Part shown: one piece after another, positions 16,116 to 26,179 of the stretch
Layout of the letters: every line of letters starts with the position of its first letter
Numbering within the stretch: position 1 is the first letter of the stretch
Assembly: GCF_040643635.1 (NCBI RefSeq)
Contig: NZ_JBEYUS010000019.1
Coordinates: 21,253 to 85,252 of the forward strand
From: Saccharopolyspora_C sp040643635
Lineage (GTDB): Bacteria > Actinomycetota > Actinomycetes > Mycobacteriales > Pseudonocardiaceae
Direction: 5' to 3'
Length of the DNA: 64,000 nt
The notes under the pieces: model-generated
Database searches by the model: none
What the model saw: only the letters and a program-made list of their open reading frames with translations
Told to the model about the DNA's origin: nothing
Made by a program: the position numbers and the translations under genes

Positions 16116-16805
16116 TCAGAGCTCGGCCGCGAGCCGCCGCATCGTGCCGATCTCGTCGGACTGGGTGACGAGCACGTCCTGCGCCATCTCGTGCACCTGC
16201 TCGTCGACGCCGGTGGCGAGCACGTCGGTGGCCATCCGGACCGCGCCTTCGTGGTGCGCGGTCATCAGCCGCAGGAAGAGGCGGTCGAAGTCGGTGCCGC
16301 GGGCGGTTTCCAGGTCGGCGAGCTGCGCGGGGGTGGCCATGCCCGGCATGTCGTGCTGCTCGGCGGCGGCGTGGTGCTCGCCGTGGTGACCGGAGTGCGC
16401 GTCGGCGTCCGGGGTCTCCGGCACGTCGTGGGTGCCGAGCCAGCCGCGCATCGCGCCGATCTCCGCCGGTTGCACGCCGCCGATGCGCGCCGCGAGCGCC
16501 CGCACCCGCGGTTCCTGCGCCCGAGTCTCGGCGAGGTCGGTCATCCGCACCGCCTGCTCGTGGTGCACGATCATCATCCGCACGTAGCCGATCTCGGCGT
16601 CGCCGGGCGCGGAATCGGCGAGGTGCTCGGCGTCCACCGACGGCACCACCGAGGGGTCGTCCCCGGGCGCGCCGGGCAGCACCACCGGCGGCGACGCCTC
16701 GGGGGCCGCGGAATCCGCGCCGGTGCACGCGGTGCCGGCCAGCAGCGCCACCGCGCACCAGCCCGCCACGAGCAGCGCGCCGGGCGCACGTCCCAGAACC
16801 GGCAT
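16116..16805 (-). CDS. DUF305 family secreted protein
   Basis: A 229-residue exported protein. The N-terminal hydrophobic segment (residues 9-26) ends GTACTG, an imperfect lipobox, so it may be a lipoprotein. The mature part has two copies of the DUF305 core: VRMMIVHHEQAVRM (about 75-88) and LRLMTAHHEGAVRM (about 178-191). A His/Met-rich linker, DAHSGHHGEHHAAAEQHDM, lies between them. His and Met richness suggests copper or other metal binding, as proposed for several DUF305 proteins. The reverse-strand stop lies 46 bp beyond the start of the APH-fold gene. Confidence 0.88.
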   Translation of the reverse strand: MPVLGRAPGALLVAGWCAVALLAGTACTGADSAAPEASPPVVLPGAPGDDPSVVPSVDAEHLADSAPGDAEIGYVRMMIVHHEQAVRMTDLAETRAQEPRVRALAARIGGVQPAEIGAMRGWLGTHDVPETPDADAHSGHHGEHHAAAEQHDMPGMATPAQLADLETARGTDFDRLFLRLMTAHHEGAVRMATDVLATGVDEQVHEMAQDVLVTQSDEIGTMRRLAAEL

Positions 16806-16971
16806 TCGGATCCCCCCGCCTCCGCACGCAGAACACCACGCGGGAATTTCACATGCTGATACGACCGGATCGACCTATTGGTCCGACCACCGCGTTCCAA
16901 GATACTGATCGGAGGCGGTCGGGGTAACCGCCGGCGGACGACGGCCGGGAGCACCGGCCGGACTTGGGGTG

Positions 16972-18405
<1,434 letters not shown>

Positions 18406-18420
18406 CCCCCGGCGATCGAT

Positions 18421-18449
18421 CGGCCCCGCTCGTCCTGCGAGCGGGGCCG
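18421..18449. terminator. Strong bidirectional terminator
   Basis: A perfect 12-bp stem, CGGCCCCGCTCG with CGAGCGGGGCCG, around a 5-nt loop. It lies between the LVIVD gene stop (18405) and the convergent GGDEF/EAL gene stop (18468). Confidence 0.75.
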
Positions 18450-18467
18450 ATTCGCGTTCGGGAGCGG

Positions 18468-20645
18468 TCAGTCCTCGTCGTGGGCGGGCCGGGCGATGCC
18501 GTGGGTCCGCAGCAACGCCTGCGCGTCCCAGGCCGTGACCGGTTCGCCGTAGCGGGGGCCGACCGCGAAGTCGCAGTGCGCGTCCACCCAGTGCTGTTCC
18601 TGGCGTTCGTCGGCGACCTCGCCGGTGCAGATCTGCACCCCGCTGTCGTGCATCAGCGGGATCAGCTGCCGCACCGCGCGCACCGCGGGATCGTCCGCGC
18701 AGCTCTGCGCGTCGTCGGCGGCGCAACCGTGCACGAGGTCCACGAGCTCTTCGGCCAGCCGCACCCCTTCGACCGGGACCCGCCGCAGCGCCCGCAGTTC
18801 CGGTGCGGACCCGGCGAAGCTGTGCAGCAGCACCCGCGCCCCCAGCCCGCGCAGCAGCCGCAGGTTCTCCAGCAGCTCCTCGGACGCGTCCATCACCACG
18901 CAGGTCGGCACCGCCAGGTGCATCCAGCTCGGGTCCAGCTCGCCGTCCTCGAGCACCGAGCGCACCAGTGCCACCAGGTCGGGGTCGCGCACCTGGTTCT
19001 CGCTCAGCTCCACCAGGAAGCAGGTCCGGTACCCGGAGCGGTGCCACAGCCCGACCTGGCCCCACGCTTCGCGCAGCATCCAGTCGCGCAGCGACAGCGT
19101 CACCCCGGAGCGCTCGGCGAGCTGGAGGCATTCGCGGTGGCCGAGCGGCTCGTGGTCCGGCGGGTTCCACCGCAGCTGCGCCTCCACCGAAATCAGGTCG
19201 CCGGACCGCAGGGAGATCACCGGCCGGTAGCAGACCTGGAACTCGCCGAGCTCCAGCGCGCCCGGCATGATCGCCGCGAGCTGCGCTTCGGTGCGCTCGT
19301 CCGGTGCGATGTCCGGGTCGAACAGCTCCCACTGCCGGGCGCCCGCGATCTCCGCGCGGCGCAGCGCGACGTCCGCGGCCCACATCATGTTCGCGGGGTC
19401 GGCTTCGGCGACGTGGCGGCGCACCACGCCGATGCTGGCGGAGGTGGCGATGCCGTGCCTGCCGATGTAGATCGGTTCGGACAGCTCCTCGTTGATCAGC
19501 GCGGCGAATTCGGGGATCGCCGGGGTGTGCGGGGATTCGCTGATGAGGATGGCGAATTCGGTGCCGCCGAAGCGGGCGACGAGCGCCTCCTCGTTCTCCA
19601 CCAGCTGCTCCAGCCGGTGCGCGACGGCGCGGATCACCTTGTCGCCGGTCTCGTAGCCCAGCCCGTCGTTGATCAGCTCGAACCCGTCGAGCCCCAGGTG
19701 GTAGAGGGTGAGCATCCCGTCCGGCGGGAAGTTGCCCTGCGCGGCTTCCAGGCGGGTCCGGAAGTACTGCCGGTTCGCCAGCCCGGTCATCGCGTCGTGC
19801 AGCGCCTGGTACTGGATGCGCTCCTGCAACAGGTACAGGTCGCTGATGTCCTCGACCATCGTGACGATGTGCCGCGGTTCGCCTTCGGCGCCGCGCAGCA
19901 GGGACACCGCCAGGTAGGTCCAGGCCTGCTCGCCATCGGCGCGCAGCAGCCTGCGGCGTTCCCGCAGCCGCTGCGCGGGGCCGCCTTCGGCGAGTTCGGC
20001 GTAGGCGGCGTTGAGGTAGGCCGCTTCCTCCGGGTGGAACAGGTCGTGGATGCTCATCTCCAGCAGGTCCGCTTCGCGGTGCCGGAGGATGTCGGCGAGC
20101 GCCGGGTTGACCTCGGTGAACCGGCCCTTGAGGTCGCAGATCGCGACGCCGATGGGCGTGCTGGTGAACACTTCGCGGAACCGGGCGTCGCTGGCGCGGC
20201 GTTCGCGGTCGGCGCGCAGCAGCAGTTGCGCGGTGGTGCGCTGCTGGACTTCGGCGCGTTCCCGGTCGGCCGCGGAATAGCCGGCGGCGATGGAGGTGAG
20301 CAGTTCCAGCAGGTGCCCGACGGCGCCGACCCCGGATTCGCCGACCACGGTGTCGCGGATCAGCTCCAGGGTGCGCTGGAGGCTGTGCTCGCCGGTGGCG
20401 CGCAGTTCCACGAGCCGTTCGCCCACGATCCGGCCGGAGTCGGCGGCCCGCGACGGGTCCTGCAGCGCTTCGGCGAGTTCGTCGGCGAGCTCCGCCAGCG
20501 CGTGCTTGAGCTCCACGTCGGACAGCTCGATGTCCGGGGAGCATTCGATGAGCCGTTCGGCCCACCGCAGCACCAGCGTCGCGCGCCAGCCGCCGCGTTC
20601 CGGCTGCGCCCCGGCCCCAGCATCCGGGTCGAGGGGGTCACCCAT
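18468..20645 (-). CDS. PAS-GGDEF-EAL protein with degenerate active sites
   Basis: A 725-residue cytoplasmic signalling protein. It has a helical N-terminus (1-150), a PAS domain (about 151-275, FREVFTSTPIGVAICDLKG), a diguanylate cyclase domain (276-450) and a phosphodiesterase domain (455-715). The cyclase signature GGDEF is GGTEF (360-364). The phosphodiesterase signature EAL is EAQ (488-490), and its DDFG-type metal site is replaced by LHSFAGS. The EAL half therefore looks catalytically dead and the GGDEF half doubtful. It may work as a c-di-GMP or GTP sensor. ATG 20645 has AGGTG upstream. Confidence 0.9.
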   Translation of the reverse strand: MGDPLDPDAGAGAQPERGGWRATLVLRWAERLIECSPDIELSDVELKHALAELADELAEALQDPSRAADSGRIVGERLVELRATGEHSLQRTLELIRDTVVGESGVGAVGHLLELLTSIAAGYSAADRERAEVQQRTTAQLLLRADRERRASDARFREVFTSTPIGVAICDLKGRFTEVNPALADILRHREADLLEMSIHDLFHPEEAAYLNAAYAELAEGGPAQRLRERRRLLRADGEQAWTYLAVSLLRGAEGEPRHIVTMVEDISDLYLLQERIQYQALHDAMTGLANRQYFRTRLEAAQGNFPPDGMLTLYHLGLDGFELINDGLGYETGDKVIRAVAHRLEQLVENEEALVARFGGTEFAILISESPHTPAIPEFAALINEELSEPIYIGRHGIATSASIGVVRRHVAEADPANMMWAADVALRRAEIAGARQWELFDPDIAPDERTEAQLAAIMPGALELGEFQVCYRPVISLRSGDLISVEAQLRWNPPDHEPLGHRECLQLAERSGVTLSLRDWMLREAWGQVGLWHRSGYRTCFLVELSENQVRDPDLVALVRSVLEDGELDPSWMHLAVPTCVVMDASEELLENLRLLRGLGARVLLHSFAGSAPELRALRRVPVEGVRLAEELVDLVHGCAADDAQSCADDPAVRAVRQLIPLMHDSGVQICTGEVADERQEQHWVDAHCDFAVGPRYGEPVTAWDAQALLRTHGIARPAHDED

Positions 20646-20872
20646 GCTCAGTTCACCTGTCCGTCGACCGCTCCGGCGGACCACGCGCCGGGCAGGGCGA
20701 GATGACCGGTCGCCAGGAAGCGGACGCCCCGCGCGGAGGCCCTGCGGCCACCGGGCTCGTCGCACCACGTCGGTCCCCGAACGTCTCCCCGTGTTCGCCA
20801 GACTACTGGGTGATGTCCAGTACGCGGAGCACCGTCCACAGGCCTCATCCGTCCGCCGCCGTTGCCACGAAA

Positions 20873-20909
20873 GTGATCATCATCCCCCGGACGGCGGGAC
20901 GATGATCAC
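20873..20909 (-). terminator. Hairpin at the aldo/keto reductase gene 3' end
   Basis: GTGATCATC pairs perfectly with GATGATCAC around 19 nt. It spans the reductase stop codon and runs toward the GGDEF/EAL gene. Confidence 0.45.
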
Positions 20910-21790
20910 CCGGCCTGCTCGGCGGCGGTGCCCTCCGCCACGAGCGCGTCGAGCTCGGCCACGTCCTCGTCCGACAAGTCCACCCGATCGGCCGAAACGT
21001 TGACCTCCAGGTGTTCGAGCGAGGAGGTGCCGGGGATCGGCAGCAGGTTCGGGGATCGGCGCAGCAGCCACGCCAGCGACACCTGGGCGGGCTGGACGCC
21101 GCGGCGCTGCGCGACGGAGCGCACCACCTGGTCGCCGCGGACTCCGCTGTCGGCGACGAACGCGGATCCGAGCGGGAAGAACGGCACGAACGCCACGCCG
21201 AGCCGCGCGGTGCGCTCGACCAGGTCGGCGCCGGTGCGGTCGAGCAGGTTGTAGGCGTTCTGCACGGCGGCGATCGGGGTGAGCCGGTGCGCTTCCTCGA
21301 ACTGCTCGGCGGTCACGTGGGACAGCCCGATGCCGCGCAGCAGGCCTTGCTCGCGGAGTTCGACGAGGGCGCCGAGCTGGTCGGCGAGCTCGATCCCCGG
21401 CCGGTCGGCCACGTGTCGCAGGTAGACGAGGTCGAGGGCGTCCCGCCGCAGCCTGCGCAGGTTGTCGTGCACCTGCGACTTCAGCGCGTCCGGGTGCGAC
21501 AGCGGCAGCCAGGCGCCGTCCCGGTCCCGGTAGGAACCGATCTTGGTGGCCAGCAGCAGGTCGTCCGGGTACGGCCGCAGCGCCGTCGCGATCAGCTCGT
21601 TGACCGTCCACGGGCCGTAGAAGTCGGCGGTGTCGATGTGGTCCACGCCGAGTTCCACCGCGCGGCGCAGCACCGCTGCCGCGCGGTCCGGGTCGGTGGG
21701 CGGGCCGAGCACTCCGGGTCCGGCGAGCTGCATCGCGCCGTACCCGATGCGGCGGACCGGGCGTACTTCGGGGATCTCGAACGTCGTCAC
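20906..21790 (-). CDS. Aldo/keto reductase
   Basis: About 294 residues of the NADPH-dependent (beta/alpha)8 aldo/keto reductase family. The catalytic tetrad is visible as Asp and Tyr in DTADFYGPWTVNE, Lys in LLATKIGSY and His in LDLVYLRHV. The cofactor region PIPGTSS lies near the C-terminus. GTG 21790 (VTTFEIPE) is chosen because it fits the family length, although its ribosome site is weak. An upstream GTG at 21844 would add 18 residues. The substrate is unknown. Confidence 0.92.
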   Translation of the reverse strand: MTTFEIPEVRPVRRIGYGAMQLAGPGVLGPPTDPDRAAAVLRRAVELGVDHIDTADFYGPWTVNELIATALRPYPDDLLLATKIGSYRDRDGAWLPLSHPDALKSQVHDNLRRLRRDALDLVYLRHVADRPGIELADQLGALVELREQGLLRGIGLSHVTAEQFEEAHRLTPIAAVQNAYNLLDRTGADLVERTARLGVAFVPFFPLGSAFVADSGVRGDQVVRSVAQRRGVQPAQVSLAWLLRRSPNLLPIPGTSSLEHLEVNVSADRVDLSDEDVAELDALVAEGTAAEQAG

Positions 21791-21860
21791 CGGGCGATGC
21801 TGCGCCACGGAACCGGTCCAGCACAAGGCCACTGTGGACGGCACGACCCCGTTCGGGGCG

Positions 21861-22577
21861 TCAGAGCTGCGGGATCAGCAGCAGCCAGCGGCCGCCGACG
21901 ACGAGCGCGGCGCCGCCGAGCAGGAACCAGACGCCCAGCCAGAACCCGGCGGGCGTGCGGGTGAGCCGCGCGAGCTGGTCGGCGTCCGAGCTGGGCGCGC
22001 GTCCCCTGGTGCGCTTGCCGCGCAGCTCCGCGATGGGGCGCAGCCCGCCGAACAGCAGGAACCAGCTGAACAGCACGCAGCACGCGGCCTGCCACTGCGG
22101 GCTGGCGAACCAGGACACCGCGAACAGCGCGCCGCCGGTGACGACGATGGACAGCACCCCGTAGGCGTTGCGGATGGCCAGCAGCATCAGCGCCAGCAGC
22201 GCCACCGCGGCCCACAGCGCGGTCCGCTCCTGGTCGAACGACACCAGCGCGGCGCCGCCCAGCCCGAGCAGCGACACCGCCGGATAGCCCGCGAACAGGG
22301 TGAACACCATGCCGGGCCCGGTGGGTCGCCCGGTGGAGAGGGTGAGCCCGGAGGTGTCGGAGTGCAGCCGGATGCCGTTGAGCTTGCGCCCGCTGAGCAG
22401 CGCGACCACGGCGTGCCCGCCTTCGTGCGCGATGGTGACCACGTTGCGCAGCAGCCGCCAGCTGGTGCGGTTGAGCACGAGGCCCAGGGCGACCAGGCCC
22501 AGCAGCAGGGTCAGCGCCGACCCGGAGTCGAGCAGCTCGTCGCTCCAAGACCTGACTAATTCGTCCACAGCAGACAC
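21861..22577 (-). CDS. M50 (site-2 protease-like) membrane metallopeptidase
   Basis: A 238-residue polytopic membrane protein with the zinc-protease motif HEGGH at residues 51-55 at the start of a hydrophobic stretch. The family is known to cleave within membranes, for example anti-sigma factors. Here the short form carries only the peptidase core with about six hydrophobic segments, so the partner substrate cannot be named. GTG 22577 is used; GTG 22568 is an alternative. It is downstream of a structured repeat (copy B) and of the M20 gene on the same strand. Confidence 0.85.
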   Translation of the reverse strand: MSAVDELVRSWSDELLDSGSALTLLLGLVALGLVLNRTSWRLLRNVVTIAHEGGHAVVALLSGRKLNGIRLHSDTSGLTLSTGRPTGPGMVFTLFAGYPAVSLLGLGGAALVSFDQERTALWAAVALLALMLLAIRNAYGVLSIVVTGGALFAVSWFASPQWQAACCVLFSWFLLFGGLRPIAELRGKRTRGRAPSSDADQLARLTRTPAGFWLGVWFLLGGAALVVGGRWLLLIPQL

Positions 22578-22684
22578 ACCTGGGTTGTCGGGTTCGTTCG
22601 GGCGACGCCGATCGTACGCAGCGGTCGCGGGCGGTCACCGCCGCCCGAACCGCCCGCTCAGCGGACCGTGCTCGTTCGTCCTGC

Positions 22685-22843
22685 CAGCGGCGAAGCCGCT
22701 GAGCCGCCGACCACGCGCGCAGAACGACCACCCGCGGGTTCTCAGCGGTTCCCTCGCGAGGACGGCGATTTCGCCGTGCATGGACCGATACATCGGAAAT
22801 CGATCCCGCAGCGAGGGAACCGCTGAGGTTCCGCCACCCGACC
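22685..22843 (-). repeat. Intercistronic two-hairpin repeat, copy B
   Basis: Read on the minus strand, this starts about 20 nt after the M20 amidohydrolase stop and ends about 108 nt before the M50 gene. The plus-strand arms are CTCAGCGGTTCCCTCGC (22741-22757) and GCGAGGGAACCGCTGAG (22811-22827), a perfect 17-bp stem with a 53-nt loop. The second hairpin, CAGCGGC-GAA-GCCGCTG, is at 22685-22701. The conserved flanks GGGTGGCGGAACC and ACCCGCGGGTGG match copies A and C. Confidence 0.85.
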
Positions 22844-22862
22844 ACCGAGCAGCAGGAGCCGG

Positions 22863-24176
22863 TCAGTCGAAGAAGGCGGGCACGTCCAGCGCCCCGCCGG
22901 CCTGCTCGAACTCGGCGTGCACGGCGGCGCGCAGCCGCTCGTCGGCGAGGTAGTCGAGGGCGGTGAGCGCGAGTCCGGTGGCACCGTCCAGCACGGCCCG
23001 GTCGCCCGCCCCGGACCGGGCGGCGGTGGCGAATCCGGCGGTGTGCAGCGACAGCCCGGCGTCGTCGAGCCCGATCATCGGGTGCATGGCGGGCATCCGG
23101 TAGCTGAGGTTGCCGAGGTCGGTGGAACCGGTGAGGTACTCGGGCACCACGCCGCGCGGCAGCGAGGTGCGGCCGCGCCGGGCCTGGTGCTCGGCCCAGC
23201 GGGCGGCGAGCGCGTCGTTGTGCCGGATCGGCAGGTAGGGGTACTGCCGGTCCCAGACGAGTTCCACGCCGCAGCCGGTCATCTCGGCGGCGCCGTGCGC
23301 GATCCGGTCGATGCGGTCGGCGAGGTCGCGCAGCGAGTCCGGGTCGGCGGAGCGCACGTAGAACTGGGCGGCGGCGCGCTCCGGCACCACGTTGGGCCGC
23401 TGCCCGCCGTCGGTGATGATGCCGTGCACCCGGTCGCCGGAGGGCATGTGCTGGCGCAGCGCCGCCACGCCCTGGTAGGTCGCCACCACGGCGTCGAGGG
23501 CGTTGCGGCCCATGAACGGTTGCGCCGAGGCGTGCGCGGCGATGCCGTGGAAGATGACGTCGACCTGGCGGCGGCCGAGGAACGGGTGGGTGGCCACGTC
23601 GTGCGAGAACGGGTGCAGCATCACCACCGCGTCCACGTCGTCGAAGATCCCGGCGCGGGCCAGGATCTCCTTGCCGCCGCCGCCTTCCTCGGCGGGCGTG
23701 CCGACGAGGCTGAGCCTGCCGCCGACCTCGTCCAGCACCGCGGCGGCGCCGAGGAACCCGCCGACGCCCGCGGAGCAGATGATGTTGTGACCGCAGGCGT
23801 GCCCCACCCCGGGCAGCGCGTCGTACTCGGCGAGCACGGCCACGTGCGGCCCGCCGCCGCCGGTGCTCGCCAGCAGCGCGGTCGGCAGCTCGCCCACCCC
23901 GACCTGCGCGTCGAAGCCCCGCGCGCGCAGCAGGTCGGCGACGGCGGCGACCGAGCGGTGCTCGGCGAAGCCCTCCTCCGGGTGCTCGTGCAGGTCGTGG
24001 CTGAGTCCCAGCAGGTCCGCGGCGTGCTCGTCGAGCCACCGCTCGGCCCGGTCGCGCACCGCGGCGGGCGCGCCGTCGTGCTCGGAGCGCAGCGGTGCCG
24101 CGGTGGCCACGGCCCGCTCGGTCGCCGCGGCGACGGACTTCAGGTACGAGTCGTCGGGAGTGGTGGGTTGCGTCAT
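22863..24176 (-). CDS. M20 family amidohydrolase/metallopeptidase
   Basis: A 437-residue zinc amidohydrolase related to p-aminobenzoyl-glutamate and N-acyl amino acid hydrolases. Visible family elements include the substrate/zinc region LAEYDALPGVGHACGHN (about 110-126), TPAEEGGGGKE with the catalytic Glu, and the dimerisation domain starting GIAAHASAQPF. ATG 24176 overlaps the stop of the upstream EI24 gene as ATGA, so translation is coupled. The physiological substrate is unknown. A repeat element directly follows the gene. Confidence 0.93.
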   Translation of the reverse strand: MTQPTTPDDSYLKSVAAATERAVATAAPLRSEHDGAPAAVRDRAERWLDEHAADLLGLSHDLHEHPEEGFAEHRSVAAVADLLRARGFDAQVGVGELPTALLASTGGGGPHVAVLAEYDALPGVGHACGHNIICSAGVGGFLGAAAVLDEVGGRLSLVGTPAEEGGGGKEILARAGIFDDVDAVVMLHPFSHDVATHPFLGRRQVDVIFHGIAAHASAQPFMGRNALDAVVATYQGVAALRQHMPSGDRVHGIITDGGQRPNVVPERAAAQFYVRSADPDSLRDLADRIDRIAHGAAEMTGCGVELVWDRQYPYLPIRHNDALAARWAEHQARRGRTSLPRGVVPEYLTGSTDLGNLSYRMPAMHPMIGLDDAGLSLHTAGFATAARSGAGDRAVLDGATGLALTALDYLADERLRAAVHAEFEQAGGALDVPAFFD

Positions 24177-24955
24177 TCCCGCACTGTAGGTGGCCGGGAC
24201 GGCGTCCCGGTGCGCTCGGTGCCGTCGAGCTGCCGGTGCGCGAGCAGCGTGCCGCCCACGACGGCGGCCGGGATGATCACCAGCTGCAGCACGGGGATCA
24301 GGCACAGCAGGTAGGTCGGCAGCCCGAACCCGAGCGTGCTCGCCTTGTTCGCCGCCAGCGAGCGGTGCCGGTCCCGCACGGTCAGGCCGCGGCGCGCGAA
24401 CACGAGGCCGACCATCTCCAGCGCCACCACCCAGGCGCCGAACAGGGCGGCGAGCACCGGCACCACCGTCTGCCCGAGCACCGGCACGAAGCCCAGCGCG
24501 AACAGCAGGACCGCGCCGACCAGCGCCACCAGCACCAGCTTCACCGAGTCCCGCACGCCGCGGCCGAGCTGCCGGGCGAATCCGGCGCCGTCGTCGCCGG
24601 TGTCGAGCCCGAGGTGCTGTTCGGCCTGCTCGGCGATGTGCTCGTAGAACGGCCCGCCGATCAGCAGCGTGAGCGCGATGAACGACACCGAGCCGAGCAG
24701 CGCGGCCGCGCCGACCAGCGCCACCCCCACCAGCACCCGGAACGCCTGGCGCAGCCAGTCGGTCCAGCCGTCGGCGAACGGGGTCAGCGCGGTCACCAGG
24801 TCCCCGCTGAAGTACAGCAGCGCGCCGAGCGATCCCAGCAGCAGCACCGCGCTCAGCAGCGCGGGGATCGCGCCGATCACCAGCAGCCGCGGGGACCGCA
24901 CGATCAGGCGGAATCCGGTGCCCAGCGCGCGGGCTCCGGCGATGAGGTTCTTCAT
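24173..24955 (-). CDS. EI24 domain (CysZ-like) integral membrane protein
   Basis: 260 residues with several long hydrophobic helices and the EI24/CysZ family segment TLLIGGPFYEHIAEQAE. CysZ is a sulfate channel in enterobacteria, but actinobacterial members are uncharacterised, so transport of sulfate is only a possibility. ATG 24955 follows CTGGAG. It overlaps the M20 gene by four bases and forms a two-gene operon with it. It is divergent from the YihY gene. Confidence 0.85.
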   Translation of the reverse strand: MKNLIAGARALGTGFRLIVRSPRLLVIGAIPALLSAVLLLGSLGALLYFSGDLVTALTPFADGWTDWLRQAFRVLVGVALVGAAALLGSVSFIALTLLIGGPFYEHIAEQAEQHLGLDTGDDGAGFARQLGRGVRDSVKLVLVALVGAVLLFALGFVPVLGQTVVPVLAALFGAWVVALEMVGLVFARRGLTVRDRHRSLAANKASTLGFGLPTYLLCLIPVLQLVIIPAAVVGGTLLAHRQLDGTERTGTPSRPPTVRE

Positions 24956-25136
24956 GCCGCTCCAGGGGAAGTGGATCTCGCAGCACGGTATCGGGCCCGG
25001 TTTCACCGCCGGCGCCCGGATCACGGCCGGGTTTTCGTGATCTGACCCACTATCGCGTAACGCGGACCGCGGTGGACCTGTCCCAGGGTGCGCGACCCGC
25101 GTTCTCGAACGCGGCGCCGGAAAGGGGAACGGGATC

Positions 25137-26072
25137 GTGCTGACACCGCAGCGAACGCTCGTGGACCGGATCTGGCACGGGCAGCCGCGCAACCGGCAGC
25201 TGCGCGGCCTGTGGCGGCTCACGAAGAAGACCATCGGCGCCAGCGCCCGGCACCGGCTGACCGGACTGGCCGGGGAGGCGGCGTTCTTCACGCTGATCTC
25301 AATGCCGCCGGTGCTGCTGGGCCTGGTCGGCACGCTCGGCTACCTGGCGGGCGTGCTCGGCGTGGAGACGATCACCGCGGTCCGGGACGCGCTGGTGTCC
25401 GGGGCGTCGACGGTGCTGTCCCAGCAGGCCATCGACGAGCTGCTGCAGCCGGTGCTGGACGAGGTGCTCAGCTCGGGCCGGGCGGGGGTGATCTCGATCG
25501 GTTTCGTGCTGGCGCTGTGGTCGGGTTCGGCGGCGCTGAACGTCTTCATCGACACGATCTCGGTGGTGTACGGCCTGGCCGGGCAGCGGAACGTGGTGCG
25601 CCAGCGGCTGATGTCGGTGCTGCTGTACACGGTGGCGCTGTTCGGCGGGATCGTGCTGCTGCCGCTGCTGGCGGTGGGCCCGTCGGTGATCGCGGACTGG
25701 TTCCCGCAGGCGTCGGTGGTGGTGTACGCGCTGTACTGGCCGGTGATCGTGATCGGGTCGATCGCGTCGCTGTGCACGTTGTACTCGTTGTCGCTGCCGT
25801 TGCGGGCGCCGTGGCTGGAGCACCTGCCGGGGGCGGCGCTGGCGCTGCTGGTGTGGCTCGGGGGCAGTCTGGCGCTGCGGATCTACCTGGACGTGACGAT
25901 CGAGCACTCCCCCGTCTACGGTGCGCTGGCGGCGCCGATGGGCGTGCTGCTATGGCTGTACGTCACGGCGTTCGCGGTGCTGCTCGGCGGGACGGTGAAC
26001 GCGGAGCTGGACAGCGTGCAGCCGTCGCGGCGGACGGCCCGGTTGCGCCGGGAGCTGGTCGGTTCGGAGTGA
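25137..26072 (+). CDS. YihY/BrkB-family membrane protein
   Basis: 311 residues. After a short basic N-terminus it has the family start LTGLAGEAAFFTLISMPP and about six membrane segments, ending with GVLLWLYVTAFAVLLGGTVNAEL, a hallmark of YihY/BrkB proteins. The family was once called ribonuclease BN by error and is now regarded as inner-membrane proteins of unknown function. GTG 25137 has a good GGAAAGGGG ribosome site. It is transcribed alone. Confidence 0.92.
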   Translation: MLTPQRTLVDRIWHGQPRNRQLRGLWRLTKKTIGASARHRLTGLAGEAAFFTLISMPPVLLGLVGTLGYLAGVLGVETITAVRDALVSGASTVLSQQAIDELLQPVLDEVLSSGRAGVISIGFVLALWSGSAALNVFIDTISVVYGLAGQRNVVRQRLMSVLLYTVALFGGIVLLPLLAVGPSVIADWFPQASVVVYALYWPVIVIGSIASLCTLYSLSLPLRAPWLEHLPGAALALLVWLGGSLALRIYLDVTIEHSPVYGALAAPMGVLLWLYVTAFAVLLGGTVNAELDSVQPSRRTARLRRELVGSE

Positions 26073-26137
26073 TCGCCGGGTGACGGGTCTCGCGGGGGCG
26101 GTCGTCCGAAGTCACACCACAGCCGCTCGCAGCTTTG

Positions 26138-26156
26138 TTAGGTTAGCCTCGCTTGG
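26138..26156 (+). promoter_or_regulatory. Iron box (IdeR/DmdR1-type operator)
   Basis: TTAGGTTAGCCTCGCTTGG matches the left half and centre of the actinobacterial iron-box consensus TTAGGTTAGSCTAACCTAA, with a weaker right half. It ends 23 bp before the start codon of a siderophore-binding lipoprotein gene, an ideal place for iron-dependent repression. Confidence 0.75.
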
Positions 26157-26179
26157 CTGATCCGGATGAAGGATGCGCG

